From Myxocyprinus asiaticus (Eukaryota > Chordata > Actinopteri > Cypriniformes > Catostomidae): a DNA stretch of 64,000 nucleotides. Of this stretch, positions 24,382 through 36,700 are shown piece after piece (positions within the stretch are counted from its first letter, which is position 1; every line of letters begins with the position of its first letter). The stretch covers positions 24,538,156 through 24,602,155 of the forward strand of contig NC_059348.1 of NCBI RefSeq assembly GCF_019703515.2, read 5' to 3'. A program made the translations under genes and the position numbers. The notes below the pieces were generated by a model. The model had not been told where the DNA came from. It saw only the letters and a program-made list of their open reading frames with translations, and ran no database searches.

Positions 24382-25300
24382 AATTTAAAGCAGATTAAAG
24401 GCCTTGTGTGGGTTTGTTTACATTAAAAAAAATTTGAACAGAGTCTGAATTAATGAGCATTTGCCGGTTGACAAGTCTATGGGATTTTCCCGATATTTGT
24501 TCATCCACTGTACAAAAACCTTAAGTCAGATTAGTTAGAAAAGGCACAACACTAAGTGAGAACAGTCTAATGGTCTGTACCAAGTTTGGTGGATGTAGCT
24601 TAAAAAAACTAGGAGTTAGTGTTAGAAATTTTGAGGTGTGTCACAAACCGCACACTTCTGCACTATTCTACGTCATTTTGTAGTGCAAGTAGTACGGGTA
24701 GTATGTTTACACTGAAAATGCAGCATAAAGAAGTGTACTATAAGTACCCGGATGATGCACTTTTTCAGCCGCCAAAATGGAGTGTGGAATGTTGGACACT
24801 TCATGCACTCATTGCACGCGGCTTGCCATACATAGCAGAAGGGGCGGAGTTACCTGGCTGCATTGCTGGTCTAACAAAACAGTTGTAAATAATGAAAAAT
24901 GTAACAGCTAGTGAAACTTCTGTGAAGACAGCACCTTGCATATGTAAGTTGAATGCTTTACCATCACACCACACCGTGTGAATATGTACATTGTTTGAGA
25001 TACAAGTGTTGAACTGAGGTCCGCTAATGTGCTAAAGCTAGCGGCAACACATCACATGCGCTTGAAACCTCACTTCTGTCAGCTGTTAAATGGCAAATGC
25101 TTCCGTGTAGTAACAAACCTTTAAGAGTTCCATTTGGGACGATACTTCACTTTGAAAATTCATACACTACACGGTTAAGTGCATAGTGTATAGTGTGTTA
25201 TTCAGCTTTGGTCTCGTTTTATCAAGCCAACACAATACAGCTCTCCGATTCTATAGGGGGCAGTATTTACTGTACTGTCCGAACTACCACAAACATGGTG
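23786..25300. other. Intergenic region between tlcd4 and hccs
   Basis: No gene is supported. It contains a GA microsatellite (24325-24379). The stretch near 24630-25200 has text (GTGTACTATAAGTACCCGGA, TTTGGGACGATACTTCACTT, GTGCATAGTGTATAGTGTG) resembling fish non-autonomous DNA transposons, but I could not fix its termini. Confidence 0.5.
24325..24379. repeat. (GA)n microsatellite
   Basis: An uninterrupted run of about 27 AG units. Confidence 0.95.
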
Positions 25301-25837
25301 TGATGTAAGGCACCCCGACTGCACCAGATCACCGTGGGATATGAGGCGTGTTTCTAGTGAACGACATTGACAGTAGAGGTGGCACGTACCTGTAAGTAAG
25401 TGTGCTTTACTGTCATATAGAGATTAGACTTGCATATATAGCGTTAACATAGAGCAGTTTGAATTGTCTGAGCAATTAGTTGTGCTACATTTGCTTCTCA
25501 TTAAATGCTTGTGTCCAAGTTGTTCAGTAAGCTAGGAGCCTTGTGTAACATTTGTTGCTCAACTATTTGAAAGCATCATTCTGTAGTACATCCTGCAGGA
25601 ATAAAACATTTTGATATCAAGACTCTCCGGGTTAAAGAAAAACGTTACTGACAGGTCTTCACTTTATATTTTACCGTAAAAAATGGGGGAAAATACAGCA
25701 CCTAAAGTCACCTTAGCTCGCAAAATACTGCATTTGGAAATGTATCAATACAGTACTTGTGAGGCTTAAAGCAGTTTATGCTTATGGCATGTCTTTTCAA
25801 GAGATGGTTTGATGGTTATGCTTTAAATATCTATTTA

Positions 25838-25886
<49 letters not shown>

Positions 25887-25992
25887 ATAATGATATGCAA
25901 AATGTAAAGTCACTCAAATATGTGTCCTTTCATTGCTCTTTCTTTACAAATAGGTCTGATCCTCTTCGTCTGGGAAGCTGTTGGGAGACACG
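25300..25992 (+). promoter_or_regulatory. hccs: hccs 5' region with likely spliced 5' UTR
   Basis: A pyrimidine tract (TTGCTCTTTCTTTACAAATAG) ends at an AG acceptor at 25952-25953, so 25954-25992 is probably 5' UTR just ahead of the start codon. A matching donor is the CGTACCT followed by GTAAGTAAG near 25391, which would make about 25300-25390 an untranslated first exon. The promoter itself was not recognised. A TA microsatellite (25838-25882) lies in the proposed intron. Confidence 0.45.
25838..25882. repeat. (TA)n microsatellite
   Basis: About 22 TA units in the proposed 5' intron of hccs. Confidence 0.95.
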
Positions 25993-27942
25993 ATGTCCAG
26001 CCCTACTGGGACTGTGAAGGCAGAGGGCATCATGGTGCCTGACTCTGGCAGCACACCACCACAGGGCTGTCCGATGCACAGTGATGTTAAAAAAAGTAAG
26101 ACTTCACTTCAGTAATTGCAATAATCAACCAACCAGCTGTGGAAAATCCACCACAGTTTCTTTTTTTTTTTTTCATATGCAGCAACTTACTGATGGAATA
26201 TCTTGGTCTTTACCTTGTCACAACATCAGAAATAAAGTTCACAATCCCTCTGCTGAGAGTTTCTGACTAACTAGTCGTTAACATGCGTGCCTCCTTCAGA
26301 ATGCCCAGTGCTTCAGGGGTCTGTACCTAGCAAAGATGAGCTGAAGACAGTGACGGATATACCTGCACATCAGGACCGGGCTTATGAATTTGTAGAGTGT
26401 CCGATGAGAGCTGCCAATGGAGTCAAAACTGCAATTTCTGACATCAATCCAGCAAATATGGTATGTATCTGCTGATTTATCTTGTTGTATATTAAAGGGA
26501 CTCACCAGATGTGTATGACTTTCTTTCTTCTGCTGAACACAAATGAAGATTTTAAGAAGAATATTTCAGCTCTGTAGGTCTATATATTGCAAGTGAATGG
26601 GTACCAACATTTTTAAGCACATAAAAGCAGCGTAAAAGTAAACCATAAGGGTCCAGTGGTTTAATCCATGTCTTCTGGAGCGATATGATAGGTGTGGGTG
26701 AGAAACAGATCAATATTTAAGTCCTTTTTTTTTACTATAAATTGTTCTCCCTACCCAGTAGGTGGCGATATGCATGAAGAATACAAATCGCCAAAAACAA
26801 AAGAAGAATGTGAAAGTGGAGGTTTATGGTCTCTTAATTTTTAGATTTATATAGATGTGTAATATTTGCAAATGAAAGGTATTTCATATCAATGATTGAT
26901 CATTTTCTGTTTTGATTTTGAACTTGATAGATGGAAACTAAAAGTAAGATTATCTTAAATTAGATAGGATCTCTTCATCATCCAGCCTCATTTTACTGTT
27001 TCCAAATAGATGCCACCACCTAACCAGCAGCCGTCACCTAGTCAACCATTTCTCCTGTCTGTTGCAAGAGAAGAGTCTATCATCCCCCGTGCTGGATCTG
27101 AGCAGAACTGGGTTTATCCCTCAGAACAGATGTTCTGGAATGCCATGCTGAGGAAAGGGTGAGTTTTTCTTGTGTCCTGATGGAGAATATAGCAGATGGA
27201 GCAATATAGCTTTGTGCGATAGACATTGATTGTCCAAGAATGGCATCATGAACTGTAATGGGAACTCACGACTCCTTAATCCTCACCAGATGGCGCTGGA
27301 ACAATGATGATGTCAACCAAAAAGATATGTCAAACATCATCAGGATTCACAACCAGAATAATGAGCAAGCCTGGCAGGAAATCCTCAGATGGGAGAAGCT
27401 CCATTCCAAGTAAGTTACTCATCAAATGCAATCTGTGTCCTCAGTTGCCGTGTAGATCAGTCCTGATTTTCTGCTGCTGTCCTCCACAGAGACTGCCCAT
27501 GTGGACCTTCTCTTTTAAGGTTTGGTGGCAAAGCAAAAGACCTCTCACCCAGAGCTAGGTTTCATCACTGGATGGGGTAAGTGATGGTATTCCTTATATA
27601 AAATCACTTTACTCTAACTGATGCCTTTGTTGTTTTTTTGTGACTAGTGTCTAGTCTGTCTTGTGTCTGCCACTTCCTCTCAAAAATTGTTGCAGTCGGT
27701 GATCAATTCAGATATCAAAAGGTGTGTTTTTTGGGCTTTCTTGTTGTAGGCATGAACTACCGTTTGACAGGCATGACTGGATTATTGACCGGTGTGGAAA
27801 AGAGGTCAGATATGTAATAGACTACTACGATGGAGGCCAGGTGTCCAAGCACACCATCCTAGACGTACGTCCTGCCTTTGATTCTTTAGAGGCTGTTTGG
27901 GACCGTATGAAAGTGGCCTGGTGGCGCTGGACCTCCACGTGA
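25993..27942 (+). CDS. hccs: Holocytochrome c-type synthase (cytochrome c heme lyase), six coding exons
   Basis: Mitochondrial intermembrane-space enzyme, bound to the inner membrane, that attaches heme covalently to the CXXCH cysteines of apocytochrome c. Exons: 25993-26095, 26300-26460, 27010-27158, 27290-27409, 27490-27576, 27750-27942. All boundaries are GT/AG, phases agree, and they total 813 nt or 270 aa (human is 268). Two Cys-Pro heme-binding motifs lie at residues 26-27 (GCPMH) and 36-37 (KCPV). The conserved core follows: [28 protein letters not shown], and [13 protein letters not shown] with His158, which aligns by context with the essential heme-ligand His154 of human. Then come [41 protein letters not shown] and the C-terminal [12 protein letters not shown]. 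Codon start 25993 gives the expected short N-terminus. The frame is fully intact. Intron 2 contains a MITE fragment. Which fish paralogue this is was not resolved. Confidence 0.97.
26492..26823 (+). mobile_element. Half copy of MITE family G in hccs intron 2
   Basis: It starts at TTAA (26492-26495) with AAGGGACTCACCAG, then GATGTGTATGACTTTCTTTC, GAATATTTCAGCTCTGTAGG, GATATGATAGGTGTGGG, and CAGTAGGTGGCGATATGCA. These are text blocks of the family seen complete at 51446-52172, with a different centre. The second arm is missing. Confidence 0.8.
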
Positions 27943-29230
27943 ATCTCTCCCATGAGTCTTTCATGATCAATAGGATATACAGGAACTGACCTTCAGTGAC
28001 AACTGTTAAGAATAATATAGTGGCACTGTGTGATCTAACAGATGAATAATACATTTTACTTTGTGTTAAACAAGAAGCAAACATACGGTATACAGATGCG
28101 TTAACTACTATGTTTTATGCAGTGGATTGTCAGAATTATTAGGGTGTCCTGGCATGCAATAATGAAATGTACAGTATGATTTTTAGATCAGTTATTAGCC
28201 AATGTTGATACATCAACGCACATTTGCTTTTCTGCTTTATTTGAAAATATTCAGTGTTAACCATCCACATTGATGGTGTGATTAATTATAATGAGCCTCA
28301 GCTATTCAGTTTTGGTTATAACAGAGAATCCAATGATGGTGTGAATAGTCTGTTGCAAACATTTTCAGTTTCTCTTCATTTACTGTTATTTTATTGCATA
28401 GATGTTTATTTCTGCCATAAAGTAATTTGACAAAATGTGTTTAATATTCATAATATATCAGCAAATGAAGTTCCAAACAGAAGTTTGGGAGGAGCTTGAT
28501 CTGCTAGGCCTGCCAATCATATTCCAAGGATATACATGTATAAGCGGCTGCTTCCCTAACACCAGTTACGATTCTTCAGGCACCCCTCCAACTCCCCATC
28601 TCTACCTTTATATTTCATAATATCTATACCAATTATTTTACAGTTGTCTTTCTATTACTTGCTTTAGTCAGATAGTCCAGGGGGAGGGGGTGGATCTCAG
28701 AGCTCAAGCCCCTCTGATAAAATAACAGATATTGTCAAACAGAGACAAATAATCTTAACAAAAACAAAAGCGTGACCACTTATGGACCCATTTTACAGAG
28801 TAATATTTTTATTTTTTTACTTTGTATACATAGTATTTGAGGCTTTGTGTTCCAATAAGTGAAGGCCAAATATTTGCTATCTTTTATTTTGTATTATTAT
28901 TTTTTGTTTAATTTTTTTTTTTTTTTTGCTTCATTTAATTTTTTCTGCCATAATGTAATTTTAACAGAATGTAAGTAATAGCAAATATTTGCAAGTTGTG
29001 GTGTTGAATTTACGACGGAAGACTTTCAACAAAATAAGACAAAAATTTGAAAGGTTTGAATTTCTAGCAGATTGCAAATTATGTTCAGTGATGCAATACA
29101 ATAAAATGATGCAGTGACGAGTATTACTTGTAATCATAACAAAACAATGCATCATTTTCAAATTAGTTTATGTACAACATTTTATAGGTTATAGATTAGG
29201 ATTGGAACTGTTTTTGCAATAGTGTTTCTA
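27943..29230 (+). other. hccs 3' flank and intergenic spacer
   Basis: No further coding frame. AT-rich sequence with poly-T runs near 28910-28928. The hccs polyadenylation site could not be fixed. Only about 1.37 kb separates the hccs stop from the rwdd3 start. Confidence 0.5.
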
Positions 29231-29231
29231 C

Positions 29232-29239
29232 CCGGAAGT
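29232..29239. promoter_or_regulatory. rwdd3: ETS-type site CCGGAAGT upstream of rwdd3
   Basis: CCGGAAGT lies 77 bases before the rwdd3 ATG, in a TATA-less context. It is a common arrangement in housekeeping promoters. It is a motif match only. Confidence 0.5.
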
Positions 29240-29315
29240 CTATCTTCTTGTACAACAGCGAACCCGTCACAGCTCACTCTATAATGTCACGTTTCGTGTC
29301 TCTCGGCTTACAAAA

Positions 29316-32300
29316 ATGGCAAAGGAAGCGACTGATGAAATGTCCGTTTTATCCGCCATATACTGCGAACAGGATGAGTTTAAGTTGCTCGAAGAGTCAG
29401 GTGAGTTTGCTGGCTTCAAAGAATATACTATGGTAACCATAGTTTCTTTATCTACCTTTAAATGTACAATTAATATGGGTATACGAATACACACATGTAT
29501 GTTAATTTCACTACAGTATAAATCTACACTTGTATAAATTGAAAATATAAGAATATGTCATGTATTGGGGGCAGATTGCTGCCATCTTGTGCAATGAAAA
29601 AGAGCAATTACATTTGAAAGTGATGTCATGGTAAAAATAACCAGTAGATCAGAGGTACTCAAAGTTCCAAGAGGTCCGGTCTCTACATTTCCTTCCCAGG
29701 AAAGGTCCGGATAATAATAGGCATCGTAGCTTACACGTCATATGGCTATGAAACGATATAATATATATATTTTTTAACAGTTTTTATAAATTTGGCAGCA
29801 TAGTACTTTGTAAAAAAAAAAAAAAAAAAAAAAGACAGGGCCCAGAGACAGCTAAAGTAGTGGGATCTTGGATCTTCTACCAAAAGATTAAAAATGTTAA
29901 TCAAGACTTTATCAGTTGAGGGCACTTGGATATGACAATTAAAAGATAAGATCAACAGTTCATTTTGAAGCTGAATGACAGCAGTCCAGCTTTTGTGTTC
30001 AAATATTTTTACATTCAGAATATATGGTTGGGACAGTCAGGTGGACCACATGTTGAGGAAGCTATTTGCTCTGCGTCACCTGAAGAAATTTGGTTCCGAG
30101 ACGTAGAATTGGTTTCCATCTATACAAGCTAAGTACGTCCGGTACTGCAGTACGCAGTCCCTGTATGGCAATGTTCTTTGACTGTAGACCAGGCCAAAAG
30201 ACTGGAAGTTGCGCAGAAACAGGCTTGTAAAATCATTCTTGGTCAGAGGTATTCGGGGTACCCAGAGGCTGTGTGCACCCTCGGATTGTGCACTCTGGAA
30301 GAGTAGGGACGGGCATTTTGGTCATTTACATAACTGTATATATAGTACCATGTCTGACAAAGGTCTTTGGCTGCTGCATTAAATCTTGTTGTTCCAGTGT
30401 ATCGTCTATTCATTATTATAGATTGTTATAAAATAATCTATTACAAAATGTACAAAAGATTGCATAATCAAAATATAATGCATCCTATTTTGATTCGCTG
30501 CAACTCAATTAAAGAATTACTGTAGTAATCTTAGTAAGCGCACCAGTTTTTTTTTTTTTAGTGACTGTCTGAACTGTCTATTTTCAAATTGCAGTTGGCT
30601 TAACAGGAGATGCCATAACCATCACATTTTTAATATGCGTGTTAAGTTGAAGTTCAGTTTTGAAGACGCTGCATTCTGTTCCATTTAGCTGCACTCTGTC
30701 TAGCTGTATATGCGCTGCTTCAACCCGTTGAGTCCACTGCCACACGCCTGGTGTGTGTGTGTTTCCCCAAGTGTTCGCTCCTGTGGGGAAAGCCGCAATG
30801 CTCCGTATTGTTGTTGCTGTGTTGATTCATGAAGCGTTCAACTCCGTTCAATTTCCACCTTTCAGCTGGGGAAAGTGCAACGGAATTACACATTATGTTG
30901 GACTTTTAACTTGGAAACTCGTGCGGAAATCTTCAACTCCCATTTCGTCAAGATGCAGGCGTGTGTTAAATCACTAGAGCTGCAACTAATAATTATTTTG
31001 ATAATCGATTAATCGAACAATTATTAGAACGATTATTCAACTATTCCACGATTATTGCAATGATTAATTATTCTCTTAACCGATTATTCAGCTTGTGCCT
31101 GACTTAAAAGTTTGTATTAAATGTGCTTACTAACAGTTATGCCAGTTTCAGGGTTTGTAGTTATTTACATGACCTGTTTCCTTATTATTTGAACTTTAAT
31201 AAAGCTATAATGCATTAAATATAACTGCATTTAAGATGTAACGCCAGGGTGTTTCCTTTAAAGATGCTCGAAGCACAAATTTTACTTCAGCGGAGCGGCA
31301 GCTCCAGCTCCACTTATTCCACAACGAGAGTACTTCTGTATTTACTTTGTATTTTTGCATTATAATTCCATCATGGCGATTTACATCACCTGAAGCTGTT
31401 TGGAAAGTTTAGAGTGCATCTGGACTGTGAGCTGTTTTCAGGCACGAACTGCAGTGCTGCTCTCGCGCATCACCAATAGAGTTTAATGTGATCTCATGTT
31501 ACGTTAAATGAGATCAAATGACTATTCGATAATGAATATTTTGATCAATTTTTTATTGTCGACAATTGTCGATAACATCGACTGACAGTTTCAGCCCTAT
31601 AAATCAAGTAAACATTTCGGCACCCAGGGTAGGGAGATTTACAGTCAGTGACAAACATTCACTTTTATTAAATAATATCCATTAACGAGTAAAAAGTTCT
31701 TACATTAAATGATAATAAAATGTGTTTAGTGAACGTTTTGCAGAGACAGGTGTTCCAAACACAGTTAATTACACTCTCTTTTGTTGATCGTTAGATTAGC
31801 ATTGCAGCATCGTATATCAGTTTGGTTTCTTAAATTAAAAATCTTCTTTGACACCGTAACAAGATCATTAGCTCCAGGGAATGAGGAAGCTGGAGATGGC
31901 GTTTCCAACACAGGAAAGTATTATTTATTTAAACAAAACACATTCGCTTAATAGCGACAACAAATGAGCTCACACACAAATAAATCAAAGTACTGTATAA
32001 GTGCAATGGCCAACACACAGACAGCTTGTCAGCTGGGCTCTCTCTGATGGATGGAGGTGGGAGCTGGGCAAACATCCAAATGTACGACTTTCATTAAAAA
32101 CACTTTTCAGGGGGGCCTGGGTAGCTCAGCGAGTATTGACGCTGACTACCACCCCTGGAGTTCATGAGTTTGGTTCCCAGGGTGTGCTGAGTGACTCCAG
32201 CCAGGTCTCTTAAGCATCCAAATTGGCCCAGTTGCTAGGGAGGGTAGAGTCACATGGGGTAACCTCCTTGTGGTCGCTATAATGTGGTTCTCACTCTCGG

Positions 32301-33685
32301 TGGGGCGCGTGGTGAGTTGCGTGTGGATACCGCGGTGGATGGCGTGAAGCTCCAAGTCTCTGCGGTAACATGCTCAACAAGCCACGTGATAAGATGTGCG
32401 GATTGATGGTCTCCGATGTGGAGGCAACTGAGATTCGTCCTCCGCCACCCGGATTGAGGCGCGTCACTACGCCACCACGAGGACTTATAAGTGCATTGGG
32501 AATTGGGCATTCCAAAAAGGGGAGAAAAATCAGAAGAAAAAAAAACACTTTTCAGTGTGACACAAAATAAAATTGCTTGTCAGCACACAATATCTTCGAC
32601 ACACCCACACACAGCTCCGTGGGTCTCTCTCACAGTTGACTGTTCAGCCCAACGTGGAATGCACACGTCAACTTGGCTGCGTGCATCTCTCTCTCCGTGT
32701 GTCTCCCCTTTTTGGCTCTGGCTGGGTCTTTATCCCTCGCCCACTAACTCCGTAATCATGCAAAGCTGCAAGGGATAGTTCTCCCCGGGTGTCCATCCCG
32801 ACCTCGCTCCACACCATCTCCACTCGGCCACACCCTGCTCGCCACAGACACTTTTGTGTTCAGTTATCAGGTAATTGACACTGAATTTCGAATTAAGTGA
32901 AAAGTCACATCATGCACGATCACCATCGATCATCGTTTTCATGATCGATCATTGCTGCCACGTCCGAGTACCCGAGTACTCGTGCCCATCCCTAGTAGAG
33001 AGATGCACTCAACTGTGTCTTGGCTTTACAAGAAAGCTGTTTAAGTCCAACTTCAGTGACTGGCTGGAAATTTTGAACAAAAATCTGTTTAATTATGAAA
33101 GGCTTGTAAGATGCTGATTAATAAAGCTAAATTTAAACAGAAAAAAACGTTATTGTCTAAAGGCGCCACGTTAATTTGTCCTGACACAGACCTGGCTAAG
33201 CTGAACCACATATCATCTGAATCACATATGTGACAGATGAAGATAGTTTCACTTTGCTTCATTTTTGTTTTCTGCAGTGTGTTTAAGCAAAAGATGCCAG
33301 TATCTGTAGCGTTGTCTCCGCTAATGTTAAAATAACCTTGCCTGTGACTACGTACAGTAAATTAGGCTTTATGCGGCGCCTCTATAGCAGGGAGAGAGGC
33401 AACACGTGGAGAGCAGGAATAAAAGCGTGTTCAGCTCTAGGGAATAATCACGTAGCACTGGACGTGAATATTCCTGCTCTAGAGAGAAATATTTCTCTCT
33501 AGCGCTGAATGCTATTTATTCCCACTCCACGCAGGTATACACATATCTTACACAATCACTTAGCCAGGTGTCAGATAACAGATATAAGATTTAGATCTCA
33601 GTCCGGATTGAATTTTCTGCCTATTGAGTACCCCTGCAGTAGATGGCTGCAGAGATCCACAAATTAATTCCTGGTTGAATGAAGG

Positions 33686-33776
<91 letters not shown>

Positions 33777-36700
33777 CTGCATTGTAGGGATGGGCAAATG
33801 AAGCCTCCTGAAGCTCTGAATCTTTTCCCTGATTGCTCCAGGAAAGGATTCAAAGCCTCGGGCGTGCAAAAAAACAGTGCCATCTGTTGGTTGGTCAATT
33901 TAAAGCAGCCATAATCCCGGGTATGCAGCTCCATTTTTTGAAGCGCCTAATGTAGTTTTGATCCAGTGTGCACAAATAAGCCTAACAATGATAAGTGTGT
34001 TGATTTTCACCTTCTGATAATTGTATTCACTTATTAAATTGTGGCAATAAATGCCAATATCAGTCAATAAGATTCAATGTGATAATAATATTGATTAATA
34101 TAAATACGACTAACAGAGTTGTATGAGGCAAGTATCTGGTGCTCTAATTATTTTTAATAATACTTGTATTACAGGATACATCATAATGTAATTTGAAATA
34201 TGTTTGCAAATGGACTTAAACTTCCATAAACCCGAAGAGTAGACATCTGGATTCGTACATTCCGACACGCAGCGTGAACGTGACTGGACAGAAAGTGAGG
34301 CTTTGTTTTTCATTGATCACGTGATTCTGTGAAAACAATACAAGTACTCGATACATGCTTTGAAGCTTCAGTGTCATACGCAACATCACTACTGAATTGT
34401 GGATGTGCTATGGTTTCACCCATTCATTCCTGTGTGTGTGTCTGCATTGTGGCATAACTATTGAATTTATTTGAAAATCCCAAAACAATTATTCTATGTT
34501 ATAGTCTCACCAATTCATTCCTTTGTTTGTGTGTGTGTGAGTGTGTAAGCACATGTTCAGCATTGTGGATGTGTTATAATCTCACTCATTCATTCCTGTG
34601 TGGATATGTTATAGTCTCACCCATTCATTCCTCTGTATGTGTGTGTGTGAGTGTGTAAGCACATGTTCAGCATTGTGGATGTGTTATGGTCTCACCCCTT
34701 ATCTGTATCTTATTTCTATCTGTGTGTTCTGCATTTTGGCTGAATTATTTTTTTTATTTGACAAATTCCCAAAAATTGCTCAGTCTTGCCTATTCATTCC
34801 TGTGTGTGTCTGTGTGTAAGTGCATGTGTTCTGCTTTGTGGATGTGTCAAGTCTCACCCCTTCATTTCATTCTGTGTGTGTTCTGCGTTGTGGCTGAATT
34901 ATTGATTTAATTTGACAAATTCCCCCCAAAATTGCTCTGTGTTTTAGTCTCACCCATTCATTTCCTATGGTCAGTCAAATTGTACTGCTAAACTCATTGA
35001 ATCCAGTCTAAATTCTTTTTTTGTGTTTGTTCAGATGGCAAATGTAGTAAAAGTAACCAAGCCTCGAGTCACTCAAATGAAGTATACCGCTTTTATTAAA
35101 GAAACAAAATTGATTTCGGTCAAAAATGACCAAACAGCCCACAATGGTTCAATTTTAGCAACAGTAACTGTAGCGCCTGCTAAAGAAAACAAAAACAAAC
35201 CAGCTTAGGTGTTTTTGATGATTTTAGAGGGGTTCTGGGCACTTGTCAGCTGGTCATGCTGGGAGACCAGCAAACCACTTTAGACTGTTTTAAGACTTTT
35301 TGTTTCCCGGCTGGGGTATCGATCATATTTTAGCGAAAACTATGGATATTAAGGTAAATCTTTGTAAGTAGACAAAGTGGCTGGACTTTGTTGATGTCCA
35401 AAGGGAATGTCAGGATTTTTCTGCATTCTCAAGTTTGTATTTTACATAAGCAAATATGTTACATAATGTTGAATTAATTCAATCACTTTTACTCTGATCT
35501 GTTTAAATCTCATGTCATGTTATGTTTAAATGCAGCTGATAGGGGAATTGTGTACCGCATACATACGCTGGCAGAGAGGAACAACGAGAAAACTCCTCTA
35601 AGCCTTATTTTCCACATCTCTCCTGATTACCCCCACACACCTCCAGACATCAGCATCAGTTCCAGCCACTTATCGAGGAAACAGTGCCAGCACCTGAGAA
35701 ACAGTTTACTGGACAGAGCACGATCACTTCCACCAGAGCCTATGGTCCATGGCTTAATTCTGTGGCTTCAGGAAAACTTCTCTGACTTGAACAAAACATC
35801 AAGCTGCCATTTAGCAGAGATCAGACCGGAATTTAAAGAAGAAACCTGGACAGCATTACTACATATAGATCATATGAGATCCAAAGCAAAATACATTAAA
35901 CTAATTGAAAAATGGACTTCAGAGTTGTGTCTCACTGGGAGACTCTTTACAGGGAAGCTGATATTGATTCTGCTGCAAGGAACAAAAGAAAATATTAAAG
36001 TATGATTACAAGTTAATACAGAATTTATTTGTAAAAGTGAAAATCTTCATGGTCTCAGTTAATTTGCTTTTCAAATCTTGTTTTATGTCTCTAACACCAT
36101 AAAATGCTTCTGTAATGTAACAATAATGTAACTTTTCTAACACTAAATCACATACTTGCTAAACACATGTTTTACTTTTAATTCATAGCTACTGTAACTG
36201 AAGAGTGTTTATTGTTTCATTCATCACTGTTTCATGTGTTCATACATTTTTATAGCACATACATGCTAAATCGGTCTTTCTATAGGAATACCTACATCTT
36301 CAGAAGACTGTGAAAGTTGATGTTGATTCCTCAGGGAAACGCTGCAAAGAAAAGATGATGAGTGTCCTGTGTGAGATCCCACAATCAGAGGAGAAGATAA
36401 TGTAAGGCCCAGAACACTTTTAAACATCTGCATTCTACATGCACTTTCAATAGTCCTTTTGACATTGTTAATTTGTGTGATATATTGTGTATATACAGCA
36501 ATGCCTCATCATTGCTGTCTGTCACTCCCCGTTTGTCTTGCTTTCTTTGCACATACATCAGGGCTCCAGACTGAAAAAATGACTTGGGAGCCACTGGCTC
36601 CTAAACTGAAATATTAAGGAGCCAAATGGCTGTTTTTAGTCGCCAAATCACAGAATTGCTCGATTTAGATTGCTGTTCAGAAACAAGATAGAAAGCCAAA

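Noticed and set aside
32111..32190. tRNA gene at the SINE head
   Set aside because: It has A and B box-like sequence but no proper cloverleaf or CCA-side pairing, and it is continuous with a SINE body and tail.
32370..32570. Frames rich in Pro/Arg on both strands
   Set aside because: They lie within the tRNA-derived SINE.
33560..33934. Open frames with long His-Thr or Cys-Val runs
   Set aside because: They are translations of the GT microsatellite and have no domain or exon context.
34415..34960. CRISPR-like direct repeats
   Set aside because: Units vary in length and spacing, are GT-rich and lie in a vertebrate intron. It is a minisatellite.
35023..35208. 61-codon frame ([12 protein letters not shown]...) in rwdd3 intron 1
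   Set aside because: It starts near an AG but has no donor, no known domain and adjoins a common dispersed repeat. Transcript evidence would be needed.
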